From: Trichopria drosophilae
Taxonomy: Eukaryota; Arthropoda; Insecta; Hymenoptera; Diapriidae
Length of the DNA stretch: 64,000 nt
NCBI GenBank assembly: GCA_030407085.1
Contig: CM059586.1
Coordinates: 33,219,501-33,283,500, forward strand
Direction: 5' to 3'
The position numbers and the translations under genes are program-made. The notes below the pieces were generated by a model, which was given only the letters and a program-made list of their open reading frames with translations, searched no databases and was not told the DNA's origin. How positions within the stretch are numbered: the stretch's first letter is position 1; each line of letters begins with the position of its first letter. This document shows positions 48,701 to 60,700 of the stretch, one piece after another.

Positions 48701-51700
48701 AATTGAAATTTGCAAAAATTATATGTTAAACAACTTTTGTTAACGATTCATATTTTCTTCGTTTCGCTATGATAGAAATTTGAAGAATTTTATGGATTTT
48801 AACGAATGACTGCTTACTTTTTCAAGAAAAAGATTCTCTACAACTTCATAAATTATATGTGAACGCCCAAGAATACAACAATAGATAAAGAAAATATTTG
48901 ATAGATGACTAAAAAGGAATAAAAATATAAATATAAAATAAACAGACATAACTAAAAATTATTATACATAAAATTTTAAAATTAAGCTCCTACAACTATT
49001 TACAAATAAATGATGCGACTCAATCCGAACAATATTACGTGGTAACGAATTCCAAAGCCGAGTCAAACGATAGACAGTGGAATAAAAACGATTCGTTCTG
49101 CAATTTCTTTCGTACAAAATTCTAGAATAACTACCAGAATATATTTATCTGTACCGAAATAGATTTGAAATATTAGCCCCATCATTATCAATAAAAATTT
49201 TAAGTGTTAATACCATATTGTTAAATGTGAGAATTGATTGTATAGAGAAAATTTTATAAGACGAAGAAATGATTCGATAGTCGTGTGAATTACAAGCCAT
49301 AAGCTGACCAATCTTAATGACTAAATATAATTTTTGTTCATCTTAGATTAAATTTCAGTCTGTAATAATATTAGACCGAAGTAGTTTTATTTGTATTTGT
49401 GCAAAATGTTGTGTTAAATTGTTACTTATCTGTGTCACACGAGCACCCAGTAGAAATTGTGAAACTTAAGGGGCGGCTAAATACCGATTCGCTACTCGAC
49501 GTCGTATACATAAAGTAAACGATTAAAACTTTTTTGGCGATTAATATTTTTGACGACTATACAGCAGTTTAATCTTGCAAATTCTTCCCCAATGTTACAC
49601 CGACCGTGTTTAAATTTCGTACGCATTCACAAATAACACTCCAAATGTCCTAAAATAGGTTTAGGTTTGAAAATGTATATGTACATATATGTATGTATCT
49701 TCTATCTACATTTTGTATATTAGGAAATTACGTTATCGACGGGGTTGGATTAGTGACACCTTAAGGGCGGAACCCAATGGACCGGAATCTTTCCGTACGG
49801 AATAGTACGAATATCCCTTGTATGTATATCTATATATATTGTTACGTCATCTGTTGCGTAATGGAATCCGGGACGTCCGTCCGGAAAGATTCCATGAGAG
49901 GCCGCCCTTAGGCTCGGTCCCATCCCCATGGGCCAGACTGCTGTGAAGCCAGCCCGCTAGGGGAAATTCTTTCAGATGTCATAACTTTAGTTAGAAATGA
50001 AAATTTTTCGACGAGAGTATACAAAAAAAATGCTCAAAATTTCCTCCGACCAAAAATGTCAAATTTAGAACTTTTTTTGCTTCATAGGGCATGATTGGGG
50101 GGCGAAGTACCATAATCTAGTAACAAACCAACTTAATTTAACCCTTCGATTAAGGGTTAGGCTAGATATATCAAAGGTGGTTTGTACGTCGGAGGAAATT
50201 GAGAGCATTTTTTTGGATACTATCTCGTCAAAAAATGCCATGTCTAACAAAACTTATGACATCCGGAAAAATTTCCCCTAGTAGTCTGGCCTCACGCTGT
50301 ACGGACCAGAACCTTTCCGGGCGGACGCCCCGTATTCTTTTATGTTGTATAACTATAGATATGACGTCACAGTATACATGGAAGCTGGTAAGCCCGCCCG
50401 GAAAAATCCGGTACATGGGATCCCGCCCTAAAGGCGTTCCGACGACATTCGAAAAAGTTACCGCTGTGAAACCAGCCTGCTAGGGGAAATTCTTCCGGAT
50501 GTCGTAATCTTGGTTAGACATGGAATTTTTCGACGAGAGAGTATCCAAAAAATGCTCCTAATTTGCTCCTCCCTACTACCTAGTACCTACCTTTAATATT
50601 TCTAGTCTAACCCGTAACTGAAAGATTATATTAAGTAGTTTATTGTTAGATTGTGGTTCTTCGTCCCCCCGCCCTGCCCTATAAAGCAAAAAAAGTTCTA
50701 AATTTGACATTTTTGGGCGGAGCAAACTAGGAGCATTTTTTGGATATTCTCTCGCCGAAAAAATCCATTAACTTAACCCCTTCGCTGCGGATGACAAAGA
50801 TTTCCAAAAAATCGTAAAAACTGTAGTTTTAAATATTTTTAATCTTCTATTTTAAACCATAATTTCGAAAACCGACAACATCGTCTTATTGAGTATAACT
50901 TAAACTATCTGGAAATATTTTTGGTTTTATTTTCTATACATTATTTATTTCGTAAGCTAAGCTTATGTTTTTGGGAAAAAATCTTTGTCATGAGCCGCAG
51001 CGAAGGGGTTAAGTAAGGCTTCACAGCAGTGAAAAAGTTGAAGGTGTCGCAAGTATAAAAATGTAATAGGTACAACCCCTCAATTATGGCACCTCGCAAT
51101 AATAGCATGCCGGACCTCGCATGTATAGCAATTTTTACCTCTCATCTATGGCTCAATTTTTCCTAGATATCCCCTCCCCTCCCGTCCCTTTCGTCCCATT
51201 CGACCGTTTTTAATTTGTTTATACTTTGTAATTTAGGCTCCACGTCTTTATTTCACATGACAACTAATCACACGATAGAATAGAACACGAAAATTGATCG
51301 CACGACAAAATATCACATGGACAAATAACCATAAACAAAAATATCACTGCGACAAAAAACCAGTCCAAAAAAATTTGAACGTTACACACGGAAATTCATG
51401 TTAGTCTTTTGTCGCCGTCGTTTTGGCGTTAGGACATTTTGGTCCCCCTAGTTTGGCCCCGGATATTTTGGCTCCGCCGTTTTTGGCATCAGACTATTTG
51501 ACCCTGCATAGTTATTGTCGCGAATTATTTTAGATAAAAATTCGTATACTAAAATGGGAGAGACAGATAAATGGCAACGTCATGAAACTAACCTAACCTA
51601 ACTACTCAGAATTCTGCCGACCCCTAATAATGTCTAAAAGCATATGCGTGTCCTAAAACTAACCTAACCTGACCAGTCAGAACTCCGCTTACTTCTGATA

Positions 51701-54700
51701 ATGCATAAATGAATATGACTGTACGGGGAAATTTTTAATTGTATGATATTTTGTTGATGTGATAATTTATCAATGTGATATTTTGTCATTGTGATATTTT
51801 TATGCGAGACATTTTATTATTGTGGCAATTTGACATGTGATTAAATGTCCACGATATTTTCTCGTGTGATTATTTGTCCGTGAATTAAAGATGTGCTATC
51901 GTAATTTATATACATATAATTTTTATATACATACATGTTGTGTATGTATGTATGTACTAGATATGAGCTGATATCTGATTGATCGCGATTTCCAAGTAAC
52001 TATAGATTCTGGTGATGCTCTTTACAAGAGATATGTTCTATATATTTTTCGGCCATAATTGAGGGGTTACCATAAAATCGGCTTGCACCGACCCGGCCAT
52101 AATTGAGGGGTTGTACTGCACATATGAACAAAACAGTTGTAATTGCAAATTTCCCATAAAATGTAGTCATAAAAAAGAACCTGAGAACTGTTCTCGACAT
52201 TCTGCAGATTGTGCTGATCACATTTTTACCTATCTCATTTTATTTTTATTTCAGAATTATGAGAATACAAACTACGCATTCAAATAATTATAAAATGGGA
52301 TGATAGCGTGGAAATCAGAATCTGTAGAATATCCAGAATGTCTCTATGGTTCTTTATTGTGGCTATAATTTATACAAAATTGAAAATTAATTTTTGCATT
52401 CACATGTATGTATAACATTTTTACCCTAGCGACATCTATAACTTTTTCGAATACATATCGGTAGCATACCCTTAAGGGGTATTCTAAAGTGGTCCACTGG
52501 TGAGGTAGGAAATTCCACTAAAAAAAGTAAATTAAAGATGACTAAAAAACATTTTTAATATTCGGGCTATGTCTTTCTAAATAGCATAAATCGATAGAGC
52601 GTCTTTGAACGTTGAAGGATAAAACGGACACTTTGGTACGAAATAGGTTAATGCCATCTTCATTTTGGGCCACATGTAGTTACTAAGTAATTACCCATCC
52701 GTTCTGATCACAAAATTGAACTTACAGACAATAGTATGTTATTGTAGTTACAAATTTGTTAAATTTCAGAGGTATAACTATATTCAGTGTCACATTCAGC
52801 CTGTCGTAATGTTAAGTTTGAGAAAAGTCATATTTCACTTTTTTAAAATATTTTTTATCGCTATAAAAACGAACTTTTTATGCTTTTTTATGTTATTTCT
52901 GAAATTTAAGATACGGAGCCTATTCTTTATTATCGATTCGTGTTCAGCGGACCAAGATACCTTAAAATTGAGTGGTCTCAACGTCTCAACCATAGAGAAA
53001 TCATATTCTTGTCTTTTAAATTTTTAGCGCGAGGCCTATAAATTTAACGGCGTAGTCATGGTTGGTGGATAAAAATACCCAAAAATTGTGTGGTCTTATC
53101 CAAAAGGAAATCATATTTTTGTTTTTCAAGCTTTTATAACAAGTCTTTAGTCCTTTTTATCTTATCTCCGAAATTTAAGAATTCGATGCCTACTTTTAAT
53201 TGCGCATTCATATTCATAGTCATATTCTTTTTTTTGTTCTTTTACGCCATTATCGACAGTAACACAAACGCCATTTTTTAAGAATTTTAAAGATTTTCTC
53301 AAAAATAAACGGGAAACCCCTATTTTTTATTTCGAATTCAGGTTTAGCGGGTCAAAGTACCTACGAATATAACTATGAGATAATCTCAGAACAATACACT
53401 TTTTGTTTGTTCCGGAACTCGAACTAGATTGCGAAAAATTCTGAAAAATGTATGTGATATACTTATTAAAAATGTGTGGAGAATGCGTGAAAAATGGTCA
53501 GTGTCTTAACTATCATCATTTCGGAGAACACAATTTTTTGTGAAAGTAGTACGCGTCAGTTACGTTAATTATTTCTAACACATATATAAATAAATAAGTC
53601 AAATTTTAATAACTAAGGCTCCCACTAAGTTACAAAGTTTGAATCTGTGGGGGCTAATAAAAATCAGGCTAGCAATTCCTAGCTATCTCTAGCAAAAACT
53701 CTTAGAGCTAGAGTATCATTGAGACGCTAATTGTTAATTCTACAGATTGCGATTATACAGTATTTTCCCCGAAATTGTAAATATTCTGCTATCATATTTC
53801 ACTAAACATTCAAAAAACAAATCCGTACAAATCCGACCCAGAACCATTTATTTTCTTACACAAATAGCTATACTTTTCTTTAATTTCTATATCTAACGAT
53901 TTCTAATTGTATATTGCATTAAACTTATGTCAATATTTGTTCATACATGATTCATTATGTATTATATCTCGAAATTACGCCATATCTTCATTATATTAAA
54001 ATATAATATATATTGGAGTAGTTTCAGTTTTAGTTTTTTAACTATCGATTTTAGAACTGCTCATGGTCTGTTGTAGTTGAATGTCGATTATTGCGTGATC
54101 CTAATTTGTAATCTGTTTTTATACAAATCAGGATGACGTCACGCGAGTCAAGAGATTGCAATCATCTGGTGAACTGCCAGTTTTATGCCCAACTGCCGGA
54201 AGTCCTCAAGGAAGGCCGTCGGTAGGAACATTGAACTCTGAGTCGCAGGATATCGAAGATGGAGTCGCTTATCCATCGGTTCAATCCGTCGATCTGTCTT
54301 GCAACAAAAGTTCCATCAATTCAAACATAGGTAAGCATATTGTATTTTAAAGTAGTTTATTACGAAAGTGGTCCGCTTTTTATGTGTTAGTAATTTTGGA
54401 CATTCTAAAGACACATTGTTTAAATTATAGTTTTTTCAATGTCTTCTGTGTTAATTTTGTTTTTTAAGGAACTGGTAAAGTGACATAAGATATGTTTCAT
54501 AACTACATCAGTGAAATTTAGTACTTAGGGTACTATAAATTGTTTAATGACATTCCTTGACTTCCTTTACTAATTACACCTTGTGTAATTCCTTGATAAC
54601 TTTTCTTTTATGTTTCGTGCATAAGGCACTCTTCCCCATAAAAAAGGATGTTACTAATCGCAGTTTTGGGGTGGTTAAATCTTTAGCAAAATTTGCGCAA

Positions 54701-57700
54701 AATAGTGCGCAAAACAATAATTTCACAATTGTACTTTCAGCAACAGAATAATCCAAACATTTTGAAACTTAAAAATTTAAATTAATTCGGAGCGGAAAAG
54801 GCGTACTTAGATACTTTGAAACATTCTGAATAATAAATGTCTCGTAAAATGTATATTTTCGGAAATAAAAAATTACAAATATTTTAAAAAATGCCACTTT
54901 TGCAATAGTATTCTTCCTTGGACGCTTTCTACTTCAAGATTCTATCGTCATAAACTTTCATTTGGCATGTATTTCAACTCCAAATTTAAGCTCCAGAATA
55001 CAGGCGAATTTTAGGGGATGGCCCTTTTTACTCTGGATATCGTTTTGACTTCAATACGTACAATTTTTTGAGCATTGAGCAAAATTGTTCAAACCAAAAA
55101 ATAAATGATTTTTCGTTGAATGAAAGTAGACGAACTCCTTAATTAAAAATAAATAGCAGCCATTAAAAAAATGTTTTTCAATAACAGAAAATGACACCGA
55201 GATTCGTATTATAGATGTATATTATGATAGGAAGTGAGTAATTGTTTTTTCTGCGAATGTGAAAGTTACCACAAGATATTTTTTATACAATTGCTTAAAA
55301 ATCTGATAAAAAAATAAAAAATGCTTAAAATCGGAAATTAAGGATTTTTAAAAACTTTCATCCTTTATAAAAACCAGCAATGGAACAATTCATTAGATGC
55401 TTCAGCAGTCTTCAGTTTTTTTCAGTTTGAAAAGTGAATTCTTAATCATTCTAATAAAATGTTTTAATTATAATTTTTTTTTAGCTGTAATGAAAAACGA
55501 TTCACGCAAACAAATTGTTGTTTCTGAGTATGTTTGTAATGTTGGGGAAAGTCGGGTAGCTTCGGATCGCAAGTAACCGCGGATATTTCAATGTCAAATT
55601 AAATAAAGACATTTCAAACAACTTGCTGTTCAAAGTGTGTGTCTTTTTTGTGCTTTTTTTTACTTTGACTTTCGTGCGCTTTTTCTCCTCGTTACATAAA
55701 ATATCGTATTCTCCACGTGCGAAAGTGTATTTCCTCAATCATGCCTTAGTTGTGCTCTTTACCGTTAGGGGGTAGACGAAATTAATTAGATAATAATACA
55801 TATTTAAGAATTGAAGTAGAAGTTATTAATAATGATAATAATACATGAACAATAAGACCGATAACAAATTTTTCTGCAATTTAGTAGAAGTATCATATTT
55901 ATTATGTTTTAGTATCTGTGTTCAGATTTAAAATTACAAAAAATTGTACATCAGATAAAAATTAGAGTAGTTATGAGTGATTCTTCATATGGACCTATCT
56001 AAAAACGATTTTGGTTATACAATTAGGTTTTGGGGTCCATGATAAATTATACCATACCATTTTTCTTAGTGTTACATGATTTACAATTTGTACTACAGAC
56101 ACTATAAAAATGCCGTCAGTTTTTATTTATTTTTTAGTGCATCATGTAATTAAGTCTATCGAATTTATGAATTAAATTATGTTTTAGATATGTCAGTACT
56201 TCAATTACCTTTAACCAAAAGTTAAAAAAAAATTAAAAGTTTTCTAATTTAGCAGTCCGAATTAAACAATTAATTAGACATTTTTGAAAATCGCCTATTG
56301 TACATTAATTTTGTTTCGCTATTGAAATACAATTTGGGAATATTTCTAGTGGCCGAAGAGATATTTGCCGAAACTTTGGAAAAGTTAATGGAAAATAAAC
56401 TCGTCAAAGAAAAGAAAATGGAATTGGATAAGAAATTAGAGTCGTTACGAAAAAAACACGACAAGGTATTTATTATAAATAATTATGACCTTTTTTTTAT
56501 GAGTTTTTAATACAATAAATAATATTGACGATCATTTCTGTGTGCAAAATAGGAAAAAGCAAGGTTGCAATCGCATAAGGGCTCCGTGGACGGAGAAAAA
56601 CAGCGATCTAAATTTTATATAAGCAATCGACTGGTAAAGTGTATTTCTAGTAAAAACATGTGAGTATTAAAGTATTAAAAATTGTACAAAATACATATAT
56701 ATTCCTTTTTTGAGTTGTTTTATATTTTTAAATGTTCTTCAGCTTTTCAACCGACAGTGGACTGGGTTCATTGCCACAGGCTGAAAGCGTCGACTCGCCA
56801 GAAGTAGACAACGGCGAAAGTAACGAAGGTCCTCCGAAAGGGCTCCCTAGGAGTCAAAGCGAACGTCTACTAGCTATCTGCAAGGAACACGTTTTACAAG
56901 AGAAGGAATTGCAGGAAAAGTACCAAGAATCTGTATTCACGACGGTTGAAAAAGTAATGCGTTCGTCACAAGCCAACCAGCTAAAAACTCTCAAAAGTGT
57001 TTTAGACAGGGAGACTGCAGACGTTATGAGAAAACTGCAAGCTATAAGACATGGAGAGGTAAAATTATTATTTGAAAATTCAAAAACTTACAATGCGCTA
57101 GATGCATACGAAATAAGACACTCTAACGTAGAAACCCTCAGAATTTTAAAACTTTTATTTCACCTGCAACATTGCACTGTTTTTACGTGCTGGAAAATAT
57201 TTTTATTAGTTATCCTAGTATTTACATCTAATAAATACACGTCGATTACTAGGACGTAAATCCTGCTATCGGAGAATAAACAATTAAAAATTGGTATGCA
57301 TGTAGAACATTGTTTTAAACTGGTAATCTATTGAGTAATAATGTAATTTAATTGATTAATAATTTATCTAACGTAACTAAACTGTGACACAGGTAAAGCA
57401 GTTAGCAAAAGTTCATAAAGACAAAGCAGAGTTCGATAGAATGAAGAGAGAAGTAGCAAAATCGACTGTAGAAAAGGGTGTTAATGAATGCACGAAATTA
57501 ACTAAACTGTACGACAAAAAGAGACAAGATCTTGAAAAACAACACGAAGAAGTTCGACAACAATTTGAAGACGAGAAATTAAAGGTAATATATTGTATTT
57601 AATTATAGATAGTGTTTATAAAGGTCAGTTTTTTCATATTCAAATATTCGCCGTAATATATATGTGATAGCGCCAACTATTGCGGAAAGGCGAAACTATT

Positions 57701-60700
57701 GAAACACTTCTGTTTTAGTTTCAAAACATCGTAACTGCCGGGATGGTTCGTTAGGAAATATGTAGTTAATTAAGAGGGATTAAACACTTGATTATACTTA
57801 CTTAACATTAAACGTATATTTTCGATATGTGTCAACAAGATGCATTTAGATGGGAGAGTAGTTTGATTTTCATTTCAAAAGGGAGCTCTTTTAGTATTTA
57901 TGAAACAAAAACATTTTTCATGCAGTAGAGCAATCGTAAAGAGCTCCGGAAAAATTCGTTTTGTTGTTTGGGAAGTTTGAAATTACAAGTGTTTAATACT
58001 ATTAATATAGGTTGCTAGTTTATGAAAATGTTTTTTAAATCCAAGAATATTTATAAAATATTTTTAGAAGTTGTAATAACAGAACTATAAACAATTACGG
58101 AAAAATGGTTAGTTGTTCTTAGGAGAAAAGCGGCTGGTTTTACTTTGATACTTAATTTTGCATGAATATGTAAATAGGTAGATTTATCATCAGTAACTTG
58201 CCAGGCATGTAGATAGTTTGTGTTATTATCTAAATATCAAGAAAAACCATTCCTTAAGTATCCTGAACACCTCGCAGAATTGCAGCCGCGGACGCGATCG
58301 ATAAAAGTATGAAGGTTAGGTTTTTAGGTTTTTTTATTTTTTAATAATCGGTAGTTAATGAAATACTATTCTACAGATAGTAATTTGTGAATAAGTGCAT
58401 AGTTGTTACAAAAAACCCACATAAAGCAGCCCTGCGCAATTATTGGAATTTTGGTTGTTCCGTTCAAAGGTTCGATCTTTTGTCACTGGGCGGCGCTAGT
58501 AATTCTTTTGTTCGATTCCGTTCGTGAAACTTGCTTTTGCACATTGTTTTTAGTGTACGAAGTATCACACGCTAGTACAAATGTTAAATTAAAACAACAA
58601 AAAGGTTAAGGAGAAAAACAGAATCGTCGTGACTTCTAATTAAAAGATTATTGCAAATTATCTCCAACTCATGTTTTTGTAATTACCCAACTTCTTCAAT
58701 AGGTTAACACAATAATTATTGAATATCAGCGATTTTAGAGAGTACGTTTTAATATTGATGCTCCCTTGCCGATGGCGGCTACACTTGCACACAAAGTCAT
58801 TTTGATTGCTGAAGATGGTTACGGCTGTAACATTTTTTCAATATTCGTAAAATTTAGTCATTCGGTTATTTTCGGGTTCGTTGGATGCGATTATAATATC
58901 AAATTTTCAAAATTGAAAATGGCGCAACCAGTGTAATTGAATCATTTTTCAAAATTGATAAAATTCGTTTTGCAATCATAACAATAACAGCTGTATGGGT
59001 GATTCTACTGATAGGGACCCAGAAACGCGTCGTCAACGTCATATTATTCGCCATATTAAGTTCCTCTGGTGGCCAGATTAGAACTAGTGAACGATGAAGT
59101 TTGCATCATTGTGTCATGTACGTGAAACCCATCTCAGTAGTTTCATTTTGGCCACCAGAGTAACTTAACATGGCCAATGGTTTTGTATGGGAATTTTTTT
59201 TATAATACTTATGTTTCTCAAATTTGTTTGTAAATTATTTTGTAAACCGGCATATATTAGCTATCATTTCACATAATATTTTACATTTTTTATTCATAAT
59301 CGAACACTTGGAAGTGGACCTAATTTTTTGCAAAAAAACAGCATTATAATTATTGGTATTATTGGTATTAAAAAGCATTTAACAATATACATACAGATTT
59401 TTACTGTATTAATGACATATTTTAACTGCGTAGATTCTTTTGTACGTTGTAAAATTTTGATAAATTAATATTTTATAGTTTTTTTAACGTCTCAGTTTGT
59501 ATATCTTTGCGAGTAAATTTAGTGTCATTTCCGAAATCTCGGGTTTTTCTCAATAAAAAAAAAATTTCAGAATTTCAACGCTGCTATGTGATCACTGCAC
59601 CTATTATTTACAACTTTAAATAAATAAATTCTTAGAATCCACTATTCAGGTGTTTAACTTTATAAAATAACAACATTTTGTAATTTCCGAAGCTTTTCAA
59701 TTTCCTAACACACTATTTTTCCCTACGTACAATTTACTTGAAATTTACTATACAGCTATTTTTGTGATCGCTGTATAGTAAACGAATATACAGTTAAATT
59801 TTAACAATTCAAAATGACAGATCGAATATGGCGGACGAGTTTGACAAAAATTGCTTATTTTTGCCTGAATTGTATCTCTCGTGGGTTATTGGGATCGCTG
59901 ATTATTAATACGAAATCCACATTTAAAATTTCAAAATGGCTGATCACATATAGAGTTATTTTACTTATGAGTTAATTATAAATTGAATGTGTTTACTTTG
60001 ATCGTTTTACTTCGAGGGTTATCACGTTGCTGATTGTGAATTTGAAGTAAAAAATTGTAAATTCAAGAAATCATCATGAATATTTCGGACAAAATAGAAG
60101 AATACACTTTATTTTCAAAATTTAGAAACTGGACGATTTGTAAGTACTCTTAATACGAGTTTTAAGTTTTAAAGTAAAAAATGACAAAGAACCATGTAAA
60201 TTTGGAATTTCGGATTTCGGTTCAATTTGAATTTAAAAAATCTGACTACAGCTTTAAAAGCAGCGACTACTAAAACCGCCCTAGTAAAAAAGTCTACTTA
60301 ATCATGCAAATTTTCGAATTCTGGAGCGTCATATTGAATCAACCATTATTAATTTCGAAAATTCGACAACAGATTCGCAATCAACGACCCCGAAAACCCC
60401 GAGTAAAAAACTTGGATTAAAGGAACGACTCGTAGTACAATGTTAAGTGCATCATCATAGATTAACCCTTTTTTGCCCAAAATGAGAGAAGCAGATACGT
60501 CAACATCAGCTCAGTTTCTACAGTAGAAAGAATTTTTTTTAATTTTTGGAAAATACATTACCGACTATTTTGAAGAGTGCTCTATCGATTCCCGTCGAGA
60601 AAATTGCCAAAAAACGACCGTTTCTGCAACAATTTTGCAAAATAAAAAGAAATTGTCATGTTTTTTACGTAATTTTTTTTATTTTTCACGATTTTCTTTA

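Larger units (their letters stand above)
46649..54131 (+). other. Plc21C intron 12, repeat-rich
   Basis: An intron of 7.5 kb. 46,649-47,480 is plain AT-rich sequence. The rest holds LINE fragments, a mosaic of inverted modules, a piggyBac-like MITE, a long TA-flanked foldback and a tandem-like module region, listed separately. 53,400-54,131 shows nothing recognisable. Confidence 0.75.

Noticed and set aside
55499..55738. 78-codon ORF on the - strand in intron 13
   Set aside because: Lys/Thr-rich low-complexity translation without a motif, no promoter or poly(A) context, and short enough to be chance.
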